64,000 bases of DNA from the NCBI GenBank assembly GCA_963719285.1, contig CAVRBO010000004.1, forward strand, positions 248,001 to 312,000. Reading direction: 5' to 3'. The notes under the pieces are model-generated. The model was not told the DNA's origin. It searched no databases and saw only the letters and a program-made list of their open reading frames with translations. Below are positions 8,399 to 16,612 of the stretch, piece after piece. How positions within the stretch are numbered: position 1 is the first letter of the stretch; the number at the start of each line of letters is the position of its first letter. The stretch comes from C-114 sp963719285 (GTDB lineage: Bacteria > Chloroflexota > Limnocylindria > Limnocylindrales > CSP1-4). The position numbers were made by a program, and so were the translations under genes.

Positions 8399-9517
8399 CT
8401 ACTTGACCGTGAGCGTGCCGGTCATGGTCGGATGCACGTCGCACACGAACTTGTACGTACCCGCCGGGAGTGCGGGCACCTGGTACACCTTCGTCGCCAC
8501 CCCCGGGAAGATCTCGCCCTTGAATGCGTCGCTCCCGTCGGGGTTCTTGATATTGATGTTGTGCGGGATGCCGGCATCCTGGTTATCGAAGGCGATCGTG
8601 AAGCCCTTGCCCGCCGGGCCGCTGATGTCCGGCGTCGTGAACTGTACGTTGGACGCGGTGACCGTCACGTCCGCGGCGGGCGCCGGCGCGCTCGGGGCGC
8701 CTTCGCTGGGGCCCGGACCACCCGATCCTGCCGGTCCCGTGGACGCCGACGCGCCCGGGCTGGCGCCGGGACCGCCCGCCGCCGCGGTCGCGCCCCGAGG
8801 CGGGAGGAATCCGCCCTCGATCGAGAAGGCCGCGATCATCACGACCGTGAAGAACACGAACATGCGCAGCGGGAACGCGGGCGCCGGTTCGTTGCGCAGG
8901 TGGCCGGTGACGTCGGCTTCCTCCGTGTTGCGCCATTCGGCGCGCGCGGCGTGGAGCCAGCCGAAGATGCCGACGACGAGGCACACGATCCCGCCGATGA
9001 GGACCCAGCCGCCGACGACCACGCCCACGAACAGGAGCGCCGCACCCACAGCCGAACCGAACGGCAGGAACGACGGGCCGGGCATGTGGACGCCCGGCGG
9101 CGGGCCGGGGTGGTCCAGCGGGACCGGCAGGGTCATGGAAGGTTCGAGATGGTCGTACTCGCGCATGAACTCGCGCAGCCAGTAGAGCAGCGAGACGATC
9201 AGGATCCCGAGCGCGATGAGGAGGAACGCCCCGCCCACGACGAGCCCGGCGATGAACAGGCCCGACCCGAGGGCGCCCAGGACCGGCGCGTACGACGGCC
9301 CCGGGGCATGGAGCCCGGCCGGCGGCACCGCGATGTAGCGGCGGCCCCGCTCCCGTGGTCCGAGCACCGCGTAGGCCCGGACGGTCATGACGAACCACAG
9401 CACGATCCCGGCCAGGACGAACACCGGGAGCAGCGCGATCAGCGCACCCCAGTCCGGGATAACGAGCTTCGACAGGATGTCGAGCAGTCCCGTCCAGAAG
9501 ATCTGGATCTGTTCCAT
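8399..9517 (-). CDS. Membrane protein with C-terminal cupredoxin domain, oxidase-associated
   Basis: 372 aa. The first 235 residues hold five or six membrane helices with two copies of a pattern containing PGPSYAPVLGALGSGLF and PGPSFLPFGSAVG (an internal duplication). A Gly/Ser/Pro linker leads to a cupredoxin domain with the type-1 copper ligands in AGIPHNINI and YKFVCDVHPTMTG (His, Cys, His, Met). Its last about 100 residues closely resemble the C-terminus of ctaC in the same operon. The N-terminus resembles subunit IV-like proteins of caa3 oxidases. It may carry electrons to, or deliver copper to, the oxidase. Confidence 0.7.
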   Translation of the reverse strand: MEQIQIFWTGLLDILSKLVIPDWGALIALLPVFVLAGIVLWFVMTVRAYAVLGPRERGRRYIAVPPAGLHAPGPSYAPVLGALGSGLFIAGLVVGGAFLLIALGILIVSLLYWLREFMREYDHLEPSMTLPVPLDHPGPPPGVHMPGPSFLPFGSAVGAALLFVGVVVGGWVLIGGIVCLVVGIFGWLHAARAEWRNTEEADVTGHLRNEPAPAFPLRMFVFFTVVMIAAFSIEGGFLPPRGATAAAGGPGASPGASASTGPAGSGGPGPSEGAPSAPAPAADVTVTASNVQFTTPDISGPAGKGFTIAFDNQDAGIPHNINIKNPDGSDAFKGEIFPGVATKVYQVPALPAGTYKFVCDVHPTMTGTLTVK

Positions 9518-9544
9518 CGGTGGGCGGTCGGGTCCCGGCGCCCG

Positions 9545-9721
9545 CTACACGTCGTCCGGCGTGCCGACGACGAGCGCATAGGCGGCCACGCCGCCGGCGA
9601 TGGCCAGGAACGACAGGGTGGTCGTGCCTCCCGCGTCGTGGCTCACGAGGAAGTAGATCGCGGCGAGCAGCCCGAACCCGATCGTGATCACGAGAGCGGT
9701 GCGGCGCTGCTTGAAGCGCAT
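9545..9721 (-). CDS. Small two-helix membrane protein in the oxidase operon (CtaF/subunit IV-like)
   Basis: 58 aa from ATG 9721: MRFKQRRTALVITIGFGLL starts the first helix, and a second helix follows a short hinge (SHDAGG). It sits between ctaE (17-nt gap) and the cupredoxin membrane protein (27-nt gap) in the same direction. Short two-helix polypeptides at this position are usual accessory subunits of heme-copper oxidases. Sequence similarity alone is too weak to prove it. Confidence 0.65.
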   Translation of the reverse strand: MRFKQRRTALVITIGFGLLAAIYFLVSHDAGGTTTLSFLAIAGGVAAYALVVGTPDDV

Positions 9722-9738
9722 CGTCGGCCTCCGGTCCG

Positions 9739-10401
9739 CTACTTCGTCGGGATGATGTAGAGGATGGAGAAGAGGCAGACCCAGACGACGTCCACGAAGT
9801 GCCAGTACAGCGACGTCGCCTCGACCGCGTCATGGTGTCTGGCCGAGAACTGGCCGTTCATCGACCGGTAGAGGACCACGCTGAGCATGATCACGCCGGC
9901 GAACACGTGGGCGCCGTGGAAGCCGGTCAGCGTGTAGAAGGTGGATCCGAACTGCGTGTCGGACAGGCCGAAGCCGAGCTGGCTGTAGTCGTAGCCCTGG
10001 CCGATGAGGAACGCGATGCCCAGCACGAGGGTCAGCGCGATCGCCCGGACGAGGCCCTTGTGGTCGCCCCGCCGGATGGCCCAGACCCCGAACTGGCAGG
10101 TGAACGAGCTGATGACGAGGAGGATCGTCAGGGTGAGCGCGAACCATGGTTCGGCGTGGAGGTTGAACCGCTCGGCAAGCTCCGGCGTCACGACCGGGAC
10201 GGAGTTCGGTGAGGCGATCGGCGGCCAGGTCGGCGACGTGTTCCGGACGTTGAAATAGGCGGCGAACAGGCCGGCGAAGAACATGACCTCCGAGCAGATG
10301 AACAGGATCATCCCGAGGATCGGGTTGCTGATCCCTCCCTGGGCGTGGCCGCCCGCGTGCGGGTCGTCGTGCGCGGCGACGACCGCGGTCGAAGCGCTCA
10401 C
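9739..10401 (-). CDS. ctaE: Cytochrome c oxidase subunit III
   Basis: 220 aa from GTG 10401, overlapping the ctaD stop (GTGA). Helices begin with GMILFICSEVMFFAGLFAAYF, the conserved first helix with its Glu, followed by ISSFTCQFG, GFHGAHVFAGVIML and a final WHFVDVVWVCLFSILYI. This is a five-helix subunit III, lacking the first two helices of the seven-helix form. It is an integral membrane partner of subunit I; the family stabilises the catalytic core. Confidence 0.93.
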   Translation of the reverse strand: MSASTAVVAAHDDPHAGGHAQGGISNPILGMILFICSEVMFFAGLFAAYFNVRNTSPTWPPIASPNSVPVVTPELAERFNLHAEPWFALTLTILLVISSFTCQFGVWAIRRGDHKGLVRAIALTLVLGIAFLIGQGYDYSQLGFGLSDTQFGSTFYTLTGFHGAHVFAGVIMLSVVLYRSMNGQFSARHHDAVEATSLYWHFVDVVWVCLFSILYIIPTK

Positions 10402-12029
10402 GCATGCCCTCCGGTCGCGCCGTCCCTGCCGTGCCGGGCATCGAAGACCGGGCGCTCGGAGCGGATGGGCGGCAGGTGGTCGAAGTTGTAGGGCGGCGGC
10501 GGCGAGCTCGTCGCCCACTCGAGCGTGTTGCCCTCCCACGGGTCGTCGCCGGCGAGTTTGCCGCTGCGCAGCGAGATGAACACGTTCCACAGGAACGGCA
10601 GCATGGAGGCCGCGATGATGAACGAGCCGATCGTGGCCAGCAGGTTCAGCTGACCCCAACCCGACGTCGACGCGTAGACGGCGATCCGCCGCGGCATCCC
10701 GTCCAGCCCGAGGATGTGCATCGGGAAGAAGGTCATGTTGAAGCCGATGAACATGAGCACGAACTGGATCTTGCCGAGGGTCTCATCGAGCATCCGGCCT
10801 GACATCTTCGGGAACCAGTAGTAGACGCCGGCCATGACCCCGAACACCGACCCACCGAACAGCACGTAGTGGAGATGGGCCACGACCCAGTACGTGTCGT
10901 GCAGGGCGAAGTCGACCGGGACCGCCGCGCTGAACGCGCCGTTGATGCCGCCGATGAGGAACATCGACAGGAAGCCCAGGGCGTACAGGAGCGGGGTCGA
11001 GAACATGAGCTGGCCCCGGAACAGGGTCGCCAGCCAGTTGAACATCTTCACCCCGGTCGGGACCGCGATGAGGAACGTCATGAAGCTGAAGAACGGCAGG
11101 TAGACGGCGCCCGTGGTGAACATATGGTGGGCCCAGACCGAGAAGCCGAGCGCGCCGATCCCCGCCGTTGCGAACACGAACGCCTTGTACCCGAACAGCG
11201 GCTTGCGCGAGAAGACCGGCAGGACCTCGCTGACGATACCCATCGCCGGCAGGATCATGATGTAGACGGCCGGGTGCGAGTAGAACCAGAACACGTTCTG
11301 CCAGAGCACGGCGTTCCCGCCCAGGGCGGTGTTGAAGAAGCTCCCGCCGTAGTTGCGGTCGATGAACAGCATGATCAGGGCGCTCGCCAGGACGGGCGTG
11401 GCCAATACGACCAGGACGCTCGTCACGAGCACGGTCCAGGCCATGATCGGCATCCGGAACATGGTCATCCCGGGCGCCCGCATCTTGAAGATCGTGACCA
11501 GGAAGTTGACGCCGCCCAGGATCGAGCTCGTGCCGATGAGCAACACGGCCACCAGCCACAGGTCCGTTCCCGTTCCGGAATAGGCTCGTTCCGTCAGGGG
11601 TGCGTAGCTCGTCCAGCCGGCGGCCGCGGCGCCACCCGGGACGAGGAAACCGGTCAGCATGATGATCCCGGCCAGCGGCAGCATCCAGAACGACAGGGCG
11701 TTGATCCGCGGGAAGGCCATGTCCGGCGCGCCGATCATGAGCGGGACGGCGTAGTTCCCGAAGCCCGCCAGCATCGGGATCACGAACAGGAACAGCATCA
11801 GCGACGCGTGCATCGTGAACAGCTGGTTGTACACATCGGCCGGGATGAGCGTGTTGGCGGGGACCGCGAGCTGGCTCCGCACGCCGAGGGCCAGGAGACC
11901 GCCGATGAAGAAGAAGACGAACGAGTTGATCACGTAGAGGATGCCGATCTTCTTGTGATCGGTCGTCGTCACCCACTCGTACAGGCTGCTCCTGTACGTG
12001 GCGGCGGGCGTCAGCGCGGTGGTCGCCAT
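10398..12029 (-). CDS. ctaD: Cytochrome c oxidase subunit I, A2-type heme-copper oxidase
   Basis: 543 aa, about twelve helices. Low-spin and high-spin heme ligands are visible in FTMHASLMLFLF and in VVAHLHYVLFGG. The CuB/tyrosine helix reads FWFYSHPAVYIMILP, followed by WAHHMFTTG. The YSHPxV motif, in place of GHPEV, marks the A2 subfamily in which the helix-VI glutamate of the D-channel is absent and a Tyr-Ser pair is thought to replace it. It reduces O2 to water and pumps protons. ctaC lies 9 nt upstream and ctaE overlaps its stop. Confidence 0.96.
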   Translation of the reverse strand: MATTALTPAATYRSSLYEWVTTTDHKKIGILYVINSFVFFFIGGLLALGVRSQLAVPANTLIPADVYNQLFTMHASLMLFLFVIPMLAGFGNYAVPLMIGAPDMAFPRINALSFWMLPLAGIIMLTGFLVPGGAAAAGWTSYAPLTERAYSGTGTDLWLVAVLLIGTSSILGGVNFLVTIFKMRAPGMTMFRMPIMAWTVLVTSVLVVLATPVLASALIMLFIDRNYGGSFFNTALGGNAVLWQNVFWFYSHPAVYIMILPAMGIVSEVLPVFSRKPLFGYKAFVFATAGIGALGFSVWAHHMFTTGAVYLPFFSFMTFLIAVPTGVKMFNWLATLFRGQLMFSTPLLYALGFLSMFLIGGINGAFSAAVPVDFALHDTYWVVAHLHYVLFGGSVFGVMAGVYYWFPKMSGRMLDETLGKIQFVLMFIGFNMTFFPMHILGLDGMPRRIAVYASTSGWGQLNLLATIGSFIIAASMLPFLWNVFISLRSGKLAGDDPWEGNTLEWATSSPPPPYNFDHLPPIRSERPVFDARHGRDGATGGHA

Positions 12030-12038
12030 GCGAGCTCC

Positions 12039-13220
12039 TTACTTGACCGTCAGCGTGCCGGTCATGGTCGGATGGACGATGCAGCTGAACTGGTAGGTGC
12101 CAGCCGGCAGGGCCGGGACCTGGTACGTCACGTCCTTGGGGCCGGTGACCAGGTCACCCCTGAAGACCTCCGTGCCGTTCGCGTCGTGGATGTCGAAGTC
12201 ATGGGGTATCCCGGCGTCCTTGTTCGAGAAGGCGACCGCGAACGGGACCCCGGCCGGAGCATCGAGCGTGGCGGTGCTGAACGTCGTGTTGATCGCGGAG
12301 ATCGCGATCGTGGTGGGGCTCCCGATCGGGCCGCTCGGCGCCGGGGCGCTCGGCGCCCCTGCGCTCGGCGCCCCTGCGCTGGCTGGCGGGCCGCTGGCCG
12401 GCGGACCGCTCGCCGGCGGCCCGCCCGGGCCACCGGGCCCGACGGGGGCACTGCAGTGGCAGGCGACCGAGGCCTGGAGCCAGGCCTGGAACGCGGCCAG
12501 GCTCGCCTGGGCGTGGACGTCGAACACCATCGTGCCATGGCCGATACCGCACAGCTCCGCGCACTGGCCGTGGAACGTCTGGCCGGCGTCGCCGGGGTCC
12601 ACGTTGAAGTCGAAGTTGTTGTCCTGGTGCGGCACGACGTCGCGCTTGAACAGGAACTTCGGGACGTAGAAGGCGTGGATGACGTCCGGGCTCGTCAGGC
12701 TCACGTGGATCGGCACGCCGGGCGGGACCTCGAGCGTCCCGAAGAACACGTACGGCGTGCCGTCGGGATTGGTCACCAGCGGTTGGTTGTTCGCGTCCAC
12801 GTACCCGAAGCTCCAGGCGAACCGTTCGGCCTTCGCCACCACGCGCACCGCGGGATCGCTGGACTTGGCCTCGACCGTCTGGAGCGCCTGCCACGAGATC
12901 ACGAACAGGTACAGGACGATGACGGTGGGGATGATCGTCCAGATCAGCTCGATGAGGTTGTTGCCGTGGAACTGCGACGGCAGTTCCGTGTCGGTCGGCT
13001 TGCGCCGATAGCGCAGGACGATCCAGATGATCGCGCCTTCGACCGCGAAGAAGATGACCGCCGCGATCAGGAAGACGATGTCGTACAGGTTGCGCGTCGC
13101 CGCGCCCTCGCTCGTCACGTCCTGGGGCGGGTAGAGCGCCGCGCAGCCGGCGAGCAGGAACGCCACCAACGGCAGGGCCAGCGACACGAGGCGCGGCGGC
13201 GTCTTCCTCGTCAGGGGCAT
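12039..13220 (-). CDS. ctaC: Cytochrome c oxidase subunit II fused to an extra C-terminal cupredoxin
   Basis: 393 aa from ATG 13220. A lipoprotein-type signal (LPLVAFLLAGCAALYP) is followed by two membrane helices. The CuA domain has SPDVIHAFYVP and CAELCGIGHGTMVF (Cys-x3-Cys-x3-His-x2-Met). After a Pro/Ala/Gly linker made of ASGPP and AGAPS repeats comes a second cupredoxin with AGIPHDFDI and YQFSCIVHPTMTG. The usual fused domain in caa3 oxidases is cytochrome c; here a blue-copper domain takes its place, suggesting that a cupredoxin, not cytochrome c, feeds CuA. It is the first gene of the oxidase unit and diverges from ctaG. Confidence 0.93.
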   Translation of the reverse strand: MPLTRKTPPRLVSLALPLVAFLLAGCAALYPPQDVTSEGAATRNLYDIVFLIAAVIFFAVEGAIIWIVLRYRRKPTDTELPSQFHGNNLIELIWTIIPTVIVLYLFVISWQALQTVEAKSSDPAVRVVAKAERFAWSFGYVDANNQPLVTNPDGTPYVFFGTLEVPPGVPIHVSLTSPDVIHAFYVPKFLFKRDVVPHQDNNFDFNVDPGDAGQTFHGQCAELCGIGHGTMVFDVHAQASLAAFQAWLQASVACHCSAPVGPGGPGGPPASGPPASGPPASAGAPSAGAPSAPAPSGPIGSPTTIAISAINTTFSTATLDAPAGVPFAVAFSNKDAGIPHDFDIHDANGTEVFRGDLVTGPKDVTYQVPALPAGTYQFSCIVHPTMTGTLTVK

Positions 13221-13374
13221 CGGGATCCTCGAACGGTCGATCGTCGCCACGGGCCTGGGACGCGGCACATGACGGCAGGGTCGGCATCGCGGCCCCGCCC
13301 ACGGGGCAAGACCGCGCCCATGATAACCGGACCGGGCGCCCGTCGGTGACCGCCGGGCGGCGTTCCGTGGCACG

Positions 13375-14604
13375 ATGGCGGCCCCCGTGAAACACCCATC
13401 GGTCGCCCGGTCAGCTGTCCTCGCGTCGGCAGTCGTCGTGCCGGTCGTCGTGGGCCTCGGCGTGCTCGCGCCGCGGGCCGTGCTGGCGCACGGCGCTGAC
13501 TCGCTCGTGCCGCCGGCCCCGATCGACATCCTGACCGACTGGGCGTTCGATCCGCTGATCGCGATCCCGCTGCTGCTCGTGGCGGCGGCCTACCTGTGGG
13601 CGGTCCGTCACGTCGACGCGGCCCATCCGGCGCACCCGGTCCCGAGGGTGCGGACGATGGCGTTCCTGGCGGGTCTCGCGGCCATCGAGATCGCGCTCCA
13701 GTCGATCGTCGAGCGCTACGACACGACCCTGTTCTCGGACCACATGCTCCAGCACGTCCTGCTGACGCTCGTCGCCTCGCCGCTGCTCGCGCTCGGCGCT
13801 CCGATCACGCTGCTGCTCCGGGTGACCCGGGCGGAGCCGCGACGGCGGTTCATCCTGCCCGTGCTCCACTCACGGATCGTGCGGGTCCTCGCGTTCCCGG
13901 TCGTGTCGTGGTCGCTGTTCGCCGCGGTCATGTGGGGGACGCATTTCTCGCCCCTGTTCGAGCTGTCTCTCGAGGAGCCGTTCATCCACGACCTCGAGCA
14001 CCTGCTCTTCCTGACGGCCGGGCTGCTGTTCTGGTGGCCCGCCGTCGCGCTGGACCCGGCTCCGTGGCGGATGCCGCACCCGGTCCGGGCGATGTACCTG
14101 TTCCTGCAGATGCCCCAGAACACGTTCCTCGCCCTGGCGATCTACAGCGCGTCCGCCTCGCTCTACCCGCACTACGCGAACCTGGCGCTCCCCTGGGGAC
14201 CGTCCGCCCTGGTCGACCAGCGCCTTGCCGGCGGTCTCATGTGGATCATCGGCGACCTCATCTTCGTCAGCGCGATCGTCCTGGTGGTCGTTGGCTGGAT
14301 GCGCTTCGAGGAGCGCGACACGGCTCGTCGGGAGCCTCGCGCCGACGCCGAGATGGCCGCCATCCACGCCCGCGAGGTCGTGCTCGCGGAACGCCTGGCG
14401 CGCGAGCGAGGCACCACGCGCGGCACGGGCGTCGGCACCGGCGTCGGCACCACGCTGGGCACCGGGGTCGGCACCGGCGTCGGCACCGGCGTCGGCACCA
14501 CGCTGGGCACCGGGGTCGGCACCGGCGTCGGCACCGGCGTCGGCACCGGGGTCGGCACCGGCGTTGGCGCCTCGAACGACCCGACCCCGCCTCCCGTTCA
14601 GTAG
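13375..14604 (+). CDS. ctaG: CtaG/CtaG_Cox11-like caa3 oxidase assembly membrane protein with GTGV-repeat tail
   Basis: 409 aa. A signal-like first helix ends at VLAHGADS. Seven or so membrane helices follow, with DHMLQHVLLTLVASPLLALG, HDLEHLLFLTAGLLFWWP and FLQMPQNTFLALAIY, the conserved histidine-rich motifs of the caa3_CtaG family needed for copper-centre assembly. The C-terminal about 50 residues are a simple repeat of GTGV with two TTLGT interruptions. It diverges from ctaC, with 154 nt between the start codons. ATG 13375 is used; ATG is followed by AAPVKHPS. Confidence 0.88.
   Translation: MAAPVKHPSVARSAVLASAVVVPVVVGLGVLAPRAVLAHGADSLVPPAPIDILTDWAFDPLIAIPLLLVAAAYLWAVRHVDAAHPAHPVPRVRTMAFLAGLAAIEIALQSIVERYDTTLFSDHMLQHVLLTLVASPLLALGAPITLLLRVTRAEPRRRFILPVLHSRIVRVLAFPVVSWSLFAAVMWGTHFSPLFELSLEEPFIHDLEHLLFLTAGLLFWWPAVALDPAPWRMPHPVRAMYLFLQMPQNTFLALAIYSASASLYPHYANLALPWGPSALVDQRLAGGLMWIIGDLIFVSAIVLVVVGWMRFEERDTARREPRADAEMAAIHAREVVLAERLARERGTTRGTGVGTGVGTTLGTGVGTGVGTGVGTTLGTGVGTGVGTGVGTGVGTGVGASNDPTPPPVQ
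14422..14568 (+). repeat. 12-bp tandem repeat (ggcaccggcgtc) encoding GTGV units in ctaG
   Basis: About twelve near-identical 12-bp units with sporadic third-position changes (gggg/ggcg) and two larger interruptions (ccacgctg), giving a nested higher-order repeat of roughly 60 bp. It lies wholly within the ctaG 3' end and keeps the frame. Confidence 0.9.
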
Positions 14605-14646
14605 GACCGAACACTCGCGGCCGTTTCGGCCGGTGTTGCCCGGTCC
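14604..14646 (+). terminator. Hairpin downstream of ctaG
   Basis: Nested complementary arms ggaccg/cggtcc, aacac/gtgtt and cggccg/cggccg surround a ttt loop. It starts at the last base of the ctaG stop. There is no U-run, so its termination strength is uncertain. Confidence 0.5.
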
Positions 14647-14788
14647 GGGCCGGATTCGTGGACGTCCCCGAGCTCGACCGGTGCGTGCCACACGCCCCAA
14701 CAGGGCAGGGTCGGCCCGATAACTCTCAGATGAGGGCCCGGCTGTTCACTTGAGCCGAACCTGCGGGCACTCAGCCGGGGGCGATCGC

Positions 14789-15649
14789 ATGTCTCCACTC
14801 CCGACCAACTTCTCCAGGATCGTGGATCGGGTCGCACTCACCCTCGGCCTGGGGATCCGCGACGCACGCACGCGGCACGGCTGGTCCCTCCGCGAGCTCG
14901 CCCGTCGGGCCGGCGTCGCAGCCGCCACCGTCCACGGCATCGAGGCCGGTCGGGTCGCGAGCCTCGAGACGTATGCGCGACTGACCTCCGCCCTCGGCCT
15001 CCGGCTCGAGGCGACGATCGCCGACCCGAGACGGACGACAGGCGGTCGCAGCGGCGACCCGGTGCACGCCGCGATGGGGGAGATCGAGGCCTCCACACTG
15101 CGGCCTCGGGGGTTCCCGGTCGCGATCGACGAGCCGTACCAGCACTTCCAGTTCGCCGGCCGGGCCGACGTCGTGGCCTGGGATGAGCAGGCACGCGCCC
15201 TCCTTCACCTCGAGAACAGGACCCGCTTTCCGAACCTGCAGGAAGCGGCCGGTGCGTTCAATGCCAAGCGGGCCTACCTCGGGCGCGCCCTTGCCCATCG
15301 TCTAGGGTTCTCCTCGTGGCGCAGCGAGACCCACGTCATGGTCGTCGCCTGGACCGCGGAGGCGATCCGGGACCTGCGCCGTTCGGAGTCGTCCTTCCGG
15401 GCGATCTGCCCGAACACCGCGGATGGCTTCGAGGGATGGTGGCGCGGCGAACCGCCCATGGCCGGCAAGCGCTCGGAGCTCGTCGTCTTCGACCCGATCC
15501 CCGCCCGCGCCCTCGGCCGGAGACGGCGCTGGGTCGATCTCGATGGAGCCCTGGCCACGACCCCTCGCCACCGCGGCTATGCGACGCTCGCCGATGCGCT
15601 CGATCCCGACGCGCGACGTGCTCAGGCGGGGATCGGCGCCTCGAGGTAG
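14789..15649 (+). CDS. XRE-family HTH protein with C-terminal possible nuclease-like domain
   Basis: 286 aa from ATG 14789 (MSPLPTN). An HTH_3/XRE domain covers about residues 10-75 (RDARTRHGWSLRELARRAGV, ATVHGIEAGR, LARLTSAL-like helices). The remaining 200 residues contain QFAGRADVVAWDEQARALL followed by HLENRTRFPNLQ. An Asp about 15 residues before E-N-R resembles, weakly, the D...(E)xK core of PD-(D/E)xK nucleases. This could be a regulator that senses a ligand, or a stand-alone DNA-acting defence or housekeeping protein. It overlaps the opposite-strand dehydratase gene tail-to-tail by 28 nt. Confidence 0.7.
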   Translation: MSPLPTNFSRIVDRVALTLGLGIRDARTRHGWSLRELARRAGVAAATVHGIEAGRVASLETYARLTSALGLRLEATIADPRRTTGGRSGDPVHAAMGEIEASTLRPRGFPVAIDEPYQHFQFAGRADVVAWDEQARALLHLENRTRFPNLQEAAGAFNAKRAYLGRALAHRLGFSSWRSETHVMVVAWTAEAIRDLRRSESSFRAICPNTADGFEGWWRGEPPMAGKRSELVVFDPIPARALGRRRRWVDLDGALATTPRHRGYATLADALDPDARRAQAGIGASR

Positions 15650-16605
15650 GCGCGGTAGCGGTCCGGGTCGACGTTGCCGCCGCTCGCGATCGCGACGACC
15701 GGTCCGGTGGAACCGTCGAGGCCGGCCTCCGTGCGGCGGAAGCGCAGGGCCGCGATCGACAGCGCGCCGGACGGCTCCACGACCAGCCGCACCTCCTCCG
15801 AGGCGATCCGGACGGCCGCGGCGATCTCGGCTTCGGATACGGTCACGATCCGGTCCACCAGCCCGGCGATGTGGGCGAACGTGCGCTGCCCGACGGCCTG
15901 GGTCCGTGTCCCGTCGGCGATCGTCCGGCTGACCAGCTCGGCCGGCCACTCCACGATGTGCCCGGCGATCAGGGAATCCCGGGCGTCGGCGGCGAGCTCG
16001 GGCTCCACGCCGATGATCCGTGCCGCCGGACGGATGGCCCGGATCGCCGCGGCGACACCGGAGATGAGCCCGCCGCCGCCGATCGGCACGAGCACCGCCT
16101 CGATGTCGGGCAGGTCCTCGACGATCTCCAGGCCGCAGGTACCCTGTCCGGCGATGATCCGGTCGTCGTCGTAGGGCGGGATGACGTGAAGGCCGCGCTC
16201 CTGGGCCAGCCGCTCGGCCACGACGCGGCGCTCCTCGCTGGCCGTGCCGACGACGACGATCTCGGCCCCGTCGCCCGCCACCCGGCGCGCCTTGAGCGGC
16301 GGTGCGTCCGAGGGCATGACCACCACCGCCGGCGCGCCGAGGAGCCGGGCGGCCCGGGCGACACCCTGGGCGTGGTTGCCCGACGAGTAGGTGATGACGC
16401 CGCGAGCGCGCTCTGCCGGCGACAGCGAGGCGACCGCGACGTACGCCCCGCGCAGCTTGAACGCACCGATGGGCTGGAGCGACTCGGCCTTGAGGTAGTG
16501 GCCACGACCTGGTGGCCCCACGGCGACGAGCGGCGTCCTCAGCGTGACCCCACGGAGCGTGTCGGCGGCGGCGCGGATCCGATCGATCCCGACCAGGCCG
16601 CTCAC
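15622..16605 (-). CDS. Threonine/serine dehydratase (PLP, fold type II)
   Basis: 327 aa from GTG 16605. The PLP lysine is in GAFKLRGAY, the substrate Ser/Asn loop is SSGNHAQGVA, and the phosphate-binding glycine loop is PIGGGGLISG, all typical of IlvA/TdcB/serine racemase relatives. There is no C-terminal ACT regulatory domain, so it resembles catabolic or biosynthetic short-form threonine ammonia-lyase (about 320 aa). The start lies 8 nt after the stop of the zinc-finger gene, suggesting cotranscription. The exact substrate (Thr or Ser) is not decided by sequence. Confidence 0.88.
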   Translation of the reverse strand: MSGLVGIDRIRAAADTLRGVTLRTPLVAVGPPGRGHYLKAESLQPIGAFKLRGAYVAVASLSPAERARGVITYSSGNHAQGVARAARLLGAPAVVVMPSDAPPLKARRVAGDGAEIVVVGTASEERRVVAERLAQERGLHVIPPYDDDRIIAGQGTCGLEIVEDLPDIEAVLVPIGGGGLISGVAAAIRAIRPAARIIGVEPELAADARDSLIAGHIVEWPAELVSRTIADGTRTQAVGQRTFAHIAGLVDRIVTVSEAEIAAAVRIASEEVRLVVEPSGALSIAALRFRRTEAGLDGSTGPVVAIASGGNVDPDRYRAYLEAPIPA

Positions 16606-16612
16606 CGTTCGG

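Noticed and set aside
14422..14568. Tandem array considered as a CRISPR
   Set aside because: No spacers; it is a coding microsatellite in ctaG.
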